A stretch of 37,848 bases of DNA from Sutcliffiella rhizosphaerae (GCF_917563925.1 NZ_CAKJTJ010000032.1:1-37848), one strand, 5' to 3'. Positions 24,154-33,503 are shown, numbered from the stretch's first letter. Made by a program: numbers and translations. Notes: generated by a model from the letters alone, not told the origin.

Positions 24154-25899
24154 TTGGATAGTATAAAAAGGTACATGCAATTTGTGAAGCCATATAAGTG
24201 GCAAATTGTCGGTACTATCATCATTGGTTTACTAAAATTTGGGTTACCATTACTTATCCCGCTATTATTAAAATACGTAGTGGATGATATTTTACTTCAA
24301 GAGGGGCTTTCTTCTGCAGAAAAGTCGAGCGAACTCATCTTAATCATGGGAACCATCTTTTTGGCTTTTTTAATTTTGAGACCCCCAATTGAATATTATC
24401 GTCAATATTTGGCGCAATGGACTGGAAATAAAATTTTATACGATTTGCGTGATAGACTCTTTGATCACATTCAGCGTTTGAGCTTGCGTTTTTATGCGAA
24501 TAATCGTGCAGGAGAAATCATATCAAGGGTCATTCATGATGTGGAACAAACAAAGAATTTCGTTATTACAGGTTTAATGAATTTGTGGTTGGACCTTGCC
24601 ACAATTGTCATAGTTATTGTTATCATGATTACCGTTGATCTTCCATTGACTTTGGTATCCATTATGCTATTTCCGTTATATGGATTTTCTATCAAGTATT
24701 TCTACAGCAAATTACGCCATTTAACAAGAGTTCGTTCCCAGGCACTTGCAGAAGTGCAAGGGCATTTGCATGAAAGAGTACAAGGTATGCCCGTCATCCA
24801 AAGTATGGCTATAGAAGAAACTGAACAAGAACAGTTTAAGAAGCAAAACACAAATTTTCTAGAAAAAGCAATAGATCATACTAGTTGGAATGCCAAAACA
24901 TTTGCCGTAGTTAATACCATTACGGACATTGCCCCATTACTTGTGATTGGTTTTGCTGGTTACCAAGTGATAAATGGTAACTTAACAGTAGGAGAAATGG
25001 TGATGTTTATCGCATATATTGATCGCCTGTATAACCCATTGCGCAGACTAATCAATTCATCTACCACCTTAACACAATCGATTGCTTCCATGGATCGGGT
25101 ATTTGAATTTGCTGATGAAAAATATGATATTACAGACAAGAAAGACGCCATTACATTGGAGACTGCTCATGGAGAAGTTAATTTTGAGAATGTCTCTTTT
25201 AAATATGAAGAAGAGGAAGAAAGTGTTTTACGTAATGTTTCCTTACATATTCAGGCTGGGGAAACCATTGCGCTAGTGGGGATGAGTGGAGGTGGAAAAT
25301 CCACGCTTGTTAGTCTTTTACCGAGGTTCTACGATGTCACAGAAGGTAGAATAACGCTAGATGGAGAGGATATCCGTAATGTGACTGTCCATTCATTACG
25401 AAAGCAAATAGGGATTGTCCTTCAAGATAGTATTTTATTTAGTAATACGGTAAGAGAAAATATTGCACTCGGAAAACCAGATGCGTCAATGGAGGAAATA
25501 ATAGAAGCAGCCAAAGCTGCAAATGCCCATGATTTTATTTCAAGCCTTCCTAATGGATATGAAACAAAGGTAGGAGAGCGTGGAGTCAAGCTTTCTGGTG
25601 GACAAAAGCAAAGAGTAGCAATTGCTAGGGTATTTCTGAAAAACCCTCCCATCTTGGTAATGGATGAAGCTACCTCTGCACTTGATTTAGAAAGTGAGCA
25701 CTTAATTCAGGAATCACTCGAAAAGCTTGCTGCTAATCGAACAACATTTGTAGTAGCACATCGTTTATCTACCATAACCCATGCAGACAGAATCGTATTG
25801 ATGGAGCATGGAAAAATTATTGAAACAGGTACACATGAAGAATTAATGCAGGAGAAAGGCCATTATTATAATCTGTTTTCTATCCAAGAGATTGGATAA
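24154..25899 (+). CDS. ygaD: ABC exporter, fused membrane-ATPase half-transporter (YgaD)
   Basis: This is a 581-residue MsbA/LmrA-type half-transporter. Residues 1-310 hold six membrane helices. The nucleotide-binding domain runs from ~335: Walker A GMSGGGKST, Q-loop IGIVLQDSILF, signature LSGGQKQR, Walker B ILVMDEATSALD and the H-loop in VVAHRLST. All catalytic residues are present. It should act as a homodimer (or with a partner not encoded here) exporting lipids or drugs; the substrate is unknown. The start is TTG 24154 with GGGAGGAAG about 6 nt upstream. It matches B. subtilis ygaD in position. A bidirectional terminator follows. Confidence 0.92.
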   Translation: MDSIKRYMQFVKPYKWQIVGTIIIGLLKFGLPLLIPLLLKYVVDDILLQEGLSSAEKSSELILIMGTIFLAFLILRPPIEYYRQYLAQWTGNKILYDLRDRLFDHIQRLSLRFYANNRAGEIISRVIHDVEQTKNFVITGLMNLWLDLATIVIVIVIMITVDLPLTLVSIMLFPLYGFSIKYFYSKLRHLTRVRSQALAEVQGHLHERVQGMPVIQSMAIEETEQEQFKKQNTNFLEKAIDHTSWNAKTFAVVNTITDIAPLLVIGFAGYQVINGNLTVGEMVMFIAYIDRLYNPLRRLINSSTTLTQSIASMDRVFEFADEKYDITDKKDAITLETAHGEVNFENVSFKYEEEEESVLRNVSLHIQAGETIALVGMSGGGKSTLVSLLPRFYDVTEGRITLDGEDIRNVTVHSLRKQIGIVLQDSILFSNTVRENIALGKPDASMEEIIEAAKAANAHDFISSLPNGYETKVGERGVKLSGGQKQRVAIARVFLKNPPILVMDEATSALDLESEHLIQESLEKLAANRTTFVVAHRLSTITHADRIVLMEHGKIIETGTHEELMQEKGHYYNLFSIQEIG

Positions 25900-25902
25900 A
25901 GT

Positions 25903-25938
25903 AAAAATCACCTACTGAATTTCAGGTAGGTGATTTTT
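25903..25938. terminator. bidirectional terminator between ygaD and ygaE
   Basis: AAAAATCACCTAC (25903-25915) and GTAGGTGATTTTT (25926-25938) form a 13-bp stem with T runs on both strands. It lies between convergent genes. Confidence 0.9.
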
Positions 25939-25940
25939 TA

Positions 25941-27038
25941 TTATTCTTCTTCTCTAGTGCCAATTTCAAATTCATTGTCGTCCACATGGTATTTCTGAAA
26001 GCTGTCAATTAACTTATCCAAATGTTGGAGCTGATCGCTATAGTCCATTATTTGGGAAACAAGTGGAAATAGATGGTACCATACTTCAGCGTTGTCTTCG
26101 TTTTGATCCCAACTCTCTTTGTGCACCATGAATTCTTCGATAAATTTTTGCTTATTAAATAGCTCATCCACATACATTTCAGAAGTATTGTATTGCTTTA
26201 TTTTACCGATGAATTTTAATAAAATTTGATCATGCAAGTTCACAAGATGGTCTAAGTCTGCTTTTAGGTAATGTTGATATTCGACAGGCATATGGTGAAG
26301 CTCATTTTCTAAACGATGAAGCGTTTTTAACGTATGCAAAGCACCGTTACTAGTTAAAATCAATTGCCGGAAAATAACAAGTTTTCGGGCTTTGGAACTG
26401 GATTTCTTTAGTGTTGGAAAATAAGTTCTTTCTTCTTTATAGAGTGAGAATAATTGCTCTAGTTTCAATACACGTTGATTAAGGGATTCGATATCCGTCT
26501 TTAACAAACTATGCTCTGTGCCATGACGTATGTTGATGCGGATCCACTTTAGTATATCTTCAGTTGTTAGTCGGACTTTATAGTAAAGTCTTGTTTCATA
26601 TTTTGGCGGTAAAAAGATAAGATTGACCAAAAATGCACAAAGTATCCCAATCATTACGGTAGAAAAGCGGACTAGTGCAAACTCGAAAAAGTTCTCACTA
26701 GGACTTTCCATAATAGCTATAACGGTAACAAGTGCTAATGGGATGGTGTTTTCTATCTTAAGCTTTAAGTTTATTCCAATGACAAAAATAGCGGTTAAAC
26801 CAATAATAAATGGGTCATGTCCAAACAATAATGAAAAAATAATTGCCAGAATAGCCCCGATTAAGTTGGCTTGTACATGCTCAATAATAGATTGAAACGA
26901 TTTATAGATAGATGGTTGGATAGCAAAAATCGCGGCAATTCCCGCAAACAATGGAGAAGGTACATTAAACCATTGTGCTACAAATAATGCGAGAGTGATT
27001 GCAATCCCCGTTTTTACTATTCGGGCACCAAGTTTCAT
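25941..27038 (-). CDS. ygaE: YgaE, FUSC/ArAE-type aromatic acid exporter family protein
   Basis: This 365-residue protein has an N-terminal membrane half of about five to six helices (GARIVKTGIAITLALFVAQW, PSIYKSFQSIIEHVQANLIG, the DUF939-type signature) and a C-terminal cytosolic helical half (~155-360) rich in charged heptads. It belongs to the FUSC-like/ArAE_1 families, of which some members export aromatic acids; the substrate here is not known. Start ATG 27038 has AAAGGAAT about 6 nt upstream. It is convergent with ygaD, as in B. subtilis. Confidence 0.87.
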   Translation of the reverse strand: MKLGARIVKTGIAITLALFVAQWFNVPSPLFAGIAAIFAIQPSIYKSFQSIIEHVQANLIGAILAIIFSLLFGHDPFIIGLTAIFVIGINLKLKIENTIPLALVTVIAIMESPSENFFEFALVRFSTVMIGILCAFLVNLIFLPPKYETRLYYKVRLTTEDILKWIRINIRHGTEHSLLKTDIESLNQRVLKLEQLFSLYKEERTYFPTLKKSSSKARKLVIFRQLILTSNGALHTLKTLHRLENELHHMPVEYQHYLKADLDHLVNLHDQILLKFIGKIKQYNTSEMYVDELFNKQKFIEEFMVHKESWDQNEDNAEVWYHLFPLVSQIMDYSDQLQHLDKLIDSFQKYHVDDNEFEIGTREEE

Positions 27039-27203
27039 TATTCAGTAATTCCTTTCTTATTTTCCATTTATTTAACCTGTTGTTTAAAAAATGAAGCACT
27101 TCTTAGTATATGTACGAAAGATTCCTATTATGCTAATGTACTATACACCGTTTCAAAACGTTGTGCAACAGTAAAATGGAATCGAAAAGCTGTTGTAACC
27201 AAG

Positions 27204-27237
27204 AAAAAACCCGCAAATTACTCTTTTGCGGGTTTTT
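27204..27237. terminator. terminator downstream of gltB
   Basis: AAAAACCCGCAAA (27205-27217) and TTTGCGGGTTTTT (27225-27237) form a 13-bp stem that has T runs on both strands. It lies 37 bp past the gltB stop, in the 235-bp gap before ygaE. Confidence 0.88.
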
Positions 27238-27273
27238 AATGTGGTCATCTTCAGTTGTCAAACACTTTTGAAT

Positions 27274-30200
27274 TTATTCAGTAGAAACTGCTGGATCAGC
27301 TTGTTCTTTTACAGGGATAACCTGTAAGAAATGTTCTTCTGGATTATCAAGGAAACGTTTGATTTCTTCCGCTTCTTCGAATTGCTTTTGGTCTAGTAAC
27401 GATTGATGATAGATGGTAAGTAACTCCACTACATCCTTTAATCCATTAGCATTTAAAGGTTCCATGCTTACTTTTGCCCCTTTCGCAATTCTGCGTTTTA
27501 AGGCATTTGTTGTTAGTCCCATTTCAGGTTGATGGCGAAGGTAAACAGCACCACCAGTCATTCCAGCACAAATCCATGGACCAGGATCGCCAAGAACAAG
27601 TCCGCGTCCGTTTGTCATGTATTCAAATGCAAATCCTTTAATATTGGCGTTAACTCCCAAGTTACCATGTTCGTTAGCTGGAAGAGGGGTAGTTACTTTT
27701 CCACCAATAATCATATCTGCACCAGAAAGTCGGATACCTGCACGGGCATCAGCATTTCCTTGAACAACAAGCGCTCCTTTTTGAGCACCATATCCGAACC
27801 CTTTTCCGACAGAGCCATTGTAGAACTTACCATTCTTACCTTTATATTTGAATACAAAGATGCTGCCTCCGAATGCAGTTTTTCCGATACCATCCTGTGC
27901 ACCACCTTCAACTTTAATATTAATACCCGTTGAATTGTAGGCACCAAGCCCATTTCCAGGAATAGAGCCCTTGTTATAGCGAAGCTCTACTTCTGGAAGT
28001 GATAGATAGGAACCATCGAGTCTTCCTCGTACACGGTGGCAAGAAACTCTGCTGCCAAGCACACGCTGTTCCGCTGTAACGGCATCAAATTGACGCGATT
28101 CATGTAAATCGCCTTCTTGATAATCAAGATACTCCGCTCCTGCAGCAACGAGCAGCTTTTCTTTTTCCATACTTGCTGCTACTTCTTTATGAGCAAGCTG
28201 TGGAACATCCAATGTCTGAAGTAGATTAGAAAGATCAAGGGATTCCAAACCACGTGACTGTTCAAGAAGGTCAGATCGTCCGACAATCTCTTGCAAATTA
28301 GTAAAACCTAAAGATGCTGTTAGTTCTTTTAATTCATTCCCGAATGCTGTGAATAGGTTCATTAATCCTTGGACAGCAAGATCGGATTGTCTTGGTACGA
28401 AGCGGCGCAGACCGTGGTCTTTTGCTTGAGCTTCTGTCTCAATCTGTGTAGCAATACCTACGTGACATGTATCAAGATGGCAGCCTCGGCACGTAGTACA
28501 GCCAATTGCAATCATGGATAAGGTTCCAAACCCGATGCGGTTAGCACCAAGAAGCATTATCTTCATACAATCCAAAGCACTCTTAATTCCGCCATCTGCC
28601 CAAATCTCTACCTTGTTTCGTAAACCGGATTCAAGTAGGGCATTATGGGCTGCTTTAACACCTATTTCAACTGGCAATCCAACATATTGTAGAGCATGTA
28701 TTCTTGCTGCACCTGTACCTCCATCGAAACCACTGATGGTAATAATATCTGCACCAGCCTTGGCAATTCCGACAGCAATTGTACCGATATTTGGAACTAC
28801 CGGGACTTTTACAGCTACCTTAGCCTGATCATTGGCTGTTTTCAACTCTGCAATCATTTGAGCCAAGTCTTCAATGGAATAGATGTCATGATTGTTGGAT
28901 GGAGAAATTAAATCCGATCCAATTGTTGCATTCCGCGCTTCTGCAATTTTTGCTGTTACCTTAGAGCCTGGTAAATGCCCACCTTCTCCAGGCTTGGCAC
29001 CTTGCCCTATCTTAATCTCTAATAGATTGGAAGAGTTCAGTAACTCTGCATTTACTCCAAAACGTCCGGATGCAACTTGTTGTCCGCGCGTATTTGGGTA
29101 CTTCCCAAGCATATCTTTAATTTCTCCACCTTCACCATTCAGGCTCACCATATTCAGTTTTTCAGCAGCTTCTGCATAGGCTCTAAAGGCAATTTCGTTT
29201 TGAGATCCAAATGACATGGATGCAATAACAAATGGTAGACTATGTGTTCCTACACCGACATTCACTTTTTCTTTTGCAGCTTTTTTCGAAGCTACTTTTA
29301 AATCTGTTAAATGGCGGATGGTAATAGGATTCTTCGTTTCTTGTTCATCCAATTTTTCACGATAATCATTATAGATTCCATTCTTTGCAACGTCGCCAAT
29401 GGCTTTCCATATACGAGGGAAGAGATGGAACGATTTCCCTGGACGTGCTTTTTCGTCTTCAAAATCTGTAGCTCGCTCAACTGCATCTTCTTTTAGCTTT
29501 ACAAAATTAAATCCAAGTGTGTCTGACCCAAGGAAGTTCACAATTCCTAAAGCTTTTTCCACTTCTATATGGAGACCAATTGCGGAGAAAAGACGGCCAT
29601 ATCCACGCAGTTCATGTATACCAATCGTAGAAATAACCTTTTCCATTCCCTTTGTTAGCGCACTAAACAAATTAACAACAGGTTTGGTCGTTTCATCACT
29701 TACTGTTCCAAATAGTAAATATGGACTTATAGCGTTTGCACCTAGCCCTAATGCAACCATCACATCATGAAGCGAACGAATCGCTCCTGAACGAAGGAGT
29801 ATGGAGCATTGTCTACGCAATTGTTGTTGCACCAATTCTTCATTAATGACTGCTGTGATGAGATGTGGATCCAACCACAGTTTTCCATCTTTATGAGCTA
29901 GTGCATCATCAATAATTAATAAAGTCTTTCCTTGCTTTACAGCTTCAACAGCATCTTGTTTCAGTCGGTCTAAGGCTTGCAGTACATCTTCTTCCGAGCT
30001 AAATGTAGTATGGATATAATATGTCAGCCCTTTATTGTGGAACTGGTTAACAACTTGATCAAATGATGGCTGAGTCAATGCATTTGTGCTATCAAGACCA
30101 ATTTGCCCTTCTATTAAGAGAGGAGATAATAACTCCAGTGTATATTCATTTGATACAAAATCCGTTTCCCTTAAGGCTGGACGAGCACCGAGTACGGTTC

Positions 30201-31743
30201 TTGTAGAAAAGTGCTCTGTTTCACGGTCTCGGTCAATCGCGGGGTTCGTTACAACAGCTACACTTTCTTTAATAAAGTCCGCAATGTTGTTACGCCCTGG
30301 ATTCATTGCAGCAAGTGGTACGTCATGTCCGAGGGATCGTATTGGTTCCGCACCTTTTTCCGCCATCTGTTCAATTAGTTGAATGTGCTCTCGATCCCAC
30401 CCAAAAGCAGCATAAAGCCCATTGTGAACTTTTACGAGCGGTGTAGACGAAACAAATGGTTCAAGCTGTGGTGGCGTTAAGCGCTTCTTGAAGCCATCGA
30501 GAGTAAATTTCTTGCTCATACGTTGGAAGACTTCTTCTTGATAGGCATGGTAGTCATACACTTTAATGGCATCCCCATCCCACTTCAAGCCAACCTTTTC
30601 ACCAGGTGAGAACGGTTTTGGTTCCGCCATATACTCAGTTGTTGGAATAATTCCTGGTTCTGATGAAAAGTAATAGGAAGATTCTGTTTCAAGCATCCAA
30701 AGTGGACGTAGACCGAGTGCATCCAAACTGAAAACAGCTTCATCCTTGTTCCGAGAGATGATACCAGCGGGACCTTGGGAAAAATGTCCCCATGTTTCAC
30801 GAATATACGCATATAAATCTTGCAAATGTGCTGGATAGCTCTTAATTTCATTAATGATTGGAGGAAATACGATATCCAATGCCTCAAATAGTGAAAAACC
30901 GTCTCGTGAAATCAACGTATCTATCGTTCTATTAAGGTCTTGTGAATCGCTGCCACCGTTTGTTAACGGAACATCAATCATCTTGGCTTCGTCCCGCAGC
31001 TTTGCAATCGTGTTAATTTCTCCATTATGTCCTAGGACACTAAATGGTTGCACACGAAAAAAGTTTGAAAGTGTATTAGTAGAGTAGCGGTTATGTCCAA
31101 GAGTCATAGTTGATGCCACTAAAGGGTTTGCCAGGTCATGATAATACTTTGGAAGAATATCACCAGCACCCATTACTTTATACACTGCATGGTAGTTTGA
31201 TAGAGAAGCAACATGAACATCGTCGTTTTTCTCAATTTCAATAATCGCTTCAAACAGTTGAGTTTGTGTACAGTCCTTATTTTTAGAAACTAGGGCAATT
31301 TGCCAGAATACAGGATCTTGAATGACAGCAATTGGCCCAAGTGCTTCTGAAGAAATTACCGTATCAGAAGAGAAGACTATTTGAAGGGATTTTTTTTCAA
31401 GAATGGCAGTAATCTCACTTTTTACCAGATCTACATCGATATGATGGTTGATAAAAAAATGACCAACTACAAAATCATCACGATCTGTTAATGTTGGCTC
31501 TGCTCCAGCTTTATTAAGTTTTTCTTTCCATAAAGCACGTGGAATGTCTATATGAATCCCTACACCGTCTCCTTCGCCGTTAATAAAGCCAGCACGGTGA
31601 TTCATTTTAACTAGGGCATCAATGCAGTCATCGATATTTTTCTTTGATGGGATTTTTTTCTTCTCAATAGCGGATACAATACCACATGCATCATGTTCTG
31701 CGTTGTGAAAATCTTTAAATGTACTTGGACTCCATTTTGTCAT
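27274..31743 (-). CDS. gltB: glutamate synthase large subunit (solitary)
   Basis: This 1489-residue GOGAT alpha-type subunit makes two glutamates from glutamine and 2-oxoglutarate. After a 19-residue propeptide, EHDACGIV supplies the nucleophile Cys20 of the Ntn glutaminase domain; GHNRYST and LGHNGEINT follow. The central and FMN domains show GQGAKPGEGGHLPG and SGFDGGTGAA. The 3Fe-4S loop has C1082, C1088 and C1093 plus an extra C1085. The C-terminal beta-helix carries repeated Gly motifs. The amidotransferase half looks divergent from the housekeeping B. subtilis GltA. No NADPH-binding small subunit (gltD) is adjacent, so the electron donor may be ferredoxin or an unlinked gltD (inference). 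ATG 31743 has no recognisable Shine-Dalgarno, and an in-frame stop lies six codons upstream. It is inserted between ygaE and hemL relative to B. subtilis. Confidence 0.9.
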   Translation of the reverse strand: MTKWSPSTFKDFHNAEHDACGIVSAIEKKKIPSKKNIDDCIDALVKMNHRAGFINGEGDGVGIHIDIPRALWKEKLNKAGAEPTLTDRDDFVVGHFFINHHIDVDLVKSEITAILEKKSLQIVFSSDTVISSEALGPIAVIQDPVFWQIALVSKNKDCTQTQLFEAIIEIEKNDDVHVASLSNYHAVYKVMGAGDILPKYYHDLANPLVASTMTLGHNRYSTNTLSNFFRVQPFSVLGHNGEINTIAKLRDEAKMIDVPLTNGGSDSQDLNRTIDTLISRDGFSLFEALDIVFPPIINEIKSYPAHLQDLYAYIRETWGHFSQGPAGIISRNKDEAVFSLDALGLRPLWMLETESSYYFSSEPGIIPTTEYMAEPKPFSPGEKVGLKWDGDAIKVYDYHAYQEEVFQRMSKKFTLDGFKKRLTPPQLEPFVSSTPLVKVHNGLYAAFGWDREHIQLIEQMAEKGAEPIRSLGHDVPLAAMNPGRNNIADFIKESVAVVTNPAIDRDRETEHFSTRTVLGARPALRETDFVSNEYTLELLSPLLIEGQIGLDSTNALTQPSFDQVVNQFHNKGLTYYIHTTFSSEEDVLQALDRLKQDAVEAVKQGKTLLIIDDALAHKDGKLWLDPHLITAVINEELVQQQLRRQCSILLRSGAIRSLHDVMVALGLGANAISPYLLFGTVSDETTKPVVNLFSALTKGMEKVISTIGIHELRGYGRLFSAIGLHIEVEKALGIVNFLGSDTLGFNFVKLKEDAVERATDFEDEKARPGKSFHLFPRIWKAIGDVAKNGIYNDYREKLDEQETKNPITIRHLTDLKVASKKAAKEKVNVGVGTHSLPFVIASMSFGSQNEIAFRAYAEAAEKLNMVSLNGEGGEIKDMLGKYPNTRGQQVASGRFGVNAELLNSSNLLEIKIGQGAKPGEGGHLPGSKVTAKIAEARNATIGSDLISPSNNHDIYSIEDLAQMIAELKTANDQAKVAVKVPVVPNIGTIAVGIAKAGADIITISGFDGGTGAARIHALQYVGLPVEIGVKAAHNALLESGLRNKVEIWADGGIKSALDCMKIMLLGANRIGFGTLSMIAIGCTTCRGCHLDTCHVGIATQIETEAQAKDHGLRRFVPRQSDLAVQGLMNLFTAFGNELKELTASLGFTNLQEIVGRSDLLEQSRGLESLDLSNLLQTLDVPQLAHKEVAASMEKEKLLVAAGAEYLDYQEGDLHESRQFDAVTAEQRVLGSRVSCHRVRGRLDGSYLSLPEVELRYNKGSIPGNGLGAYNSTGINIKVEGGAQDGIGKTAFGGSIFVFKYKGKNGKFYNGSVGKGFGYGAQKGALVVQGNADARAGIRLSGADMIIGGKVTTPLPANEHGNLGVNANIKGFAFEYMTNGRGLVLGDPGPWICAGMTGGAVYLRHQPEMGLTTNALKRRIAKGAKVSMEPLNANGLKDVVELLTIYHQSLLDQKQFEEAEEIKRFLDNPEEHFLQVIPVKEQADPAVSTE

Positions 31744-31857
31744 ATGGACTGGCGTAAACTAGGGATTAGAGGATGTTCAACATATATTGAACTCACACTA
31801 TAAGAGGGGCCCCTAACTAGCCATTCACCTCCTGTAGTTTGATTGTTTATAAGAAAA

Positions 31858-31967
31858 GCGCATGCACGTTGTTTAGCTCCGATAAGGATGTCTGAGAGAC
31901 TTGATTCCCTAACTTAATGTGCATGAAGTGGAGCTGGATAAGATTACCTTCCCGTCTTTTTCGTTGG
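31858..31967 (-). ncRNA. pseudoknot-forming 5' leader of gltB
   Basis: On the minus strand, AGCTCC (31935-31930) pairs with GGAGCT (31880-31875). CATGCAC (31925-31919), lying between them, pairs with GTGCATG (31867-31861) beyond, giving an H-type pseudoknot of 6 + 7 bp with crossing loops of 4 and 7 nt. The 38-nt inter-stem segment can form its own hairpin (GTCT-CTC-AGAC, flanked by TAGGGA / TCCTTA). This is well-organised structure for an AT-rich leader. I do not recognise it as a known riboswitch class. Confidence 0.4.
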
Positions 31968-31985
31968 CACTAATTATAGGGTGCC
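31966..31985 (-). promoter_or_regulatory. candidate gltB promoter with overlapping palindrome
   Basis: A perfect -10, TATAAT (minus strand, 31978-31973), lies inside the palindrome GGCAC-N10-GTGCC. At 17 nt upstream the -35 is only TTATAA, suggesting a promoter that needs an activator or is blocked by a factor on the palindrome. An alternative promoter is TTGATT-17-TAGTAT (minus strand, 32084-32056). Confidence 0.45.
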
Positions 31986-32143
31986 TTGTCTTTTCTTATA
32001 AATAGGTAGTAATGAGGAAAAAATAAAAATAGGGAATTTTCAGACTTTAAACTATATACTAACATCTACTATTACAAAAATCAATTTTTTATACAAAATG
32101 CTGATTGGTTTGTTAGGTAAGGGGAGAGAGAATAACGTTTATT

Positions 32144-32157
32144 TGTAAGCGTTTTCA
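32144..32157. promoter_or_regulatory. cre site (CcpA), perfect consensus match
   Basis: TGTAAGCGTTTTCA fits the Bacillus consensus TGWAANCGNTNWCA at every defined position. It is about 165 bp upstream of the TATAAT-type gltB promoter and 50 bp past the hemL stop, so gltB is the likeliest target. Confidence 0.6.
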
Positions 32158-32164
32158 ATATAGT

Positions 32165-32201
32165 GTATAGAAAACACAGCGCAAATGATACACGCTGTGT
32201 T
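32165..32201 (-). terminator. intrinsic terminator of hemL
   Basis: AACACAGCG and CGCTGTGTT (32173-32181 and 32193-32201) form a 9-bp stem, followed on the minus strand by TTTTCTATA. It lies 7 bp past the hemL stop. Confidence 0.85.
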
Positions 32202-32207
32202 GTATAA

Positions 32208-33503
32208 TTATGCATTAGACATTTCTTTAAATGCGTGCTCTACAGCATCTAGAGTAATTGTTACATCATCTTCATTATGCTCGGTTGTTACAAACCAAGC
32301 TTCATATTTGGAAGGAGCAAGATTGATGCCTTGATTAAGCATCAGATTAAAGAATGTTGCAAACTGTTCGCCATTTGTATTTTCTGCTTGTTCATAATTC
32401 ACTACTTTTTCGTCTGTGAAATAAATGGTAAGGGCACCTTTTAAGCGATTAATGGTAATGGTGATACCATATTTTTCAGCTCTTGATAAAATACCTTCTT
32501 CTAATAGTTGGCCTAGATGATCAAGGTGTTCGTACACACCCTCTTGTTGTAATACTTCTAAACATGCAATCCCCGAAAGCATGGACGCTGGATTACCAGC
32601 CATTGTTCCGGCTTGGTACGTTGGTCCCAGTGGAGCGACTTTTTCCATGATTTCTGTTTTACCACCGTAAGCACCTATTGGAAGACCTCCGCCAATTATC
32701 TTTCCAAGGGCAGTCAAATCTGGTTTTACGCCAAGCATATCCTGGGCACCACCGTACATAAAACGGAATGCGGTGATGACCTCATCATAAATGACAAGCG
32801 CACCTGCATCATGAGTAAGAGCGTTTACTTCCTCTAAAAATCCTTTTTTTGGCTCCACAATCCCAAAGTTTCCTACGATGGGTTCTACCAATACAGCTGC
32901 TATTTGGTCTCCCCATCTATGAAGTGCTTCCCGGAATGGTTCAATGTCGTTAAATGGTACGGTAATGACTTCATTGGCGATACTTTTAGGTACTCCCGCG
33001 GAATCTGGTGTTCCCAGTGTAGACGGTCCAGAACCTGCTGCAACAAGTACTAGATCTGAGTGACCGTGATAGCAACCTGCAAATTTTATAATTTTATCAC
33101 GTCCAGTATATGCGCGTGCCACCCGAATTGTAGTCATCACTGCCTCTGTACCTGAGTTGACAAAACGTACCTTGTCCATAGCAGGCATTGCTTCTTTTAA
33201 CATTTTGGCAAATTTAACTTCGTGTGGGGTTGGCGTTCCGTATAACAACCCAGTTTCTGCAGCATGGGTAATAGCCTTTGTGATATGTGGGTGGGCGTGT
33301 CCAGTGATGATTGGACCATATGCAGCTAAGTAATCAATATATTTATTTCCATCCACATCCCAAAAATAGGCTCCAGATGCTTTTTCCATGGCTACTGGCG
33401 AGCCGCCACCAACAGCCTTATATGAACGCGAAGGACTATTAACTCCACCAACAATGTGCTGAAGTGCTTCTCCATGTAACTGTTCAGATTTTGTGAAATT
33501 CAT
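32208..33503 (-). CDS. hemL: glutamate-1-semialdehyde 2,1-aminomutase (second, GsaB-type)
   Basis: This 431-residue PLP enzyme converts glutamate-1-semialdehyde to 5-aminolevulinate in the C5 route to tetrapyrroles. Landmarks are [16 protein letters not shown] at the N-terminus, [20 protein letters not shown], the substrate/PLP region [20 protein letters not shown] with the PLP-binding Asp, and the Schiff-base Lys in [16 protein letters not shown]. The open frame begins at 33545, but ATG 33503 has GAGGAGG 8 nt upstream and gives the standard N-terminus MNFTKSEQL. Its position before bcp-perR matches B. subtilis gsaB, the second copy beside the hem-operon hemL. Confidence 0.93.
   Translation of the reverse strand: MNFTKSEQLHGEALQHIVGGVNSPSRSYKAVGGGSPVAMEKASGAYFWDVDGNKYIDYLAAYGPIITGHAHPHITKAITHAAETGLLYGTPTPHEVKFAKMLKEAMPAMDKVRFVNSGTEAVMTTIRVARAYTGRDKIIKFAGCYHGHSDLVLVAAGSGPSTLGTPDSAGVPKSIANEVITVPFNDIEPFREALHRWGDQIAAVLVEPIVGNFGIVEPKKGFLEEVNALTHDAGALVIYDEVITAFRFMYGGAQDMLGVKPDLTALGKIIGGGLPIGAYGGKTEIMEKVAPLGPTYQAGTMAGNPASMLSGIACLEVLQQEGVYEHLDHLGQLLEEGILSRAEKYGITITINRLKGALTIYFTDEKVVNYEQAENTNGEQFATFFNLMLNQGINLAPSKYEAWFVTTEHNEDDVTITLDAVEHAFKEMSNA

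Noticed and set aside
27529-31087. Several 60-134-codon plus-strand ORFs inside gltB
   Set aside because: All are antisense to a gene with continuous family similarity and lack ribosome sites.
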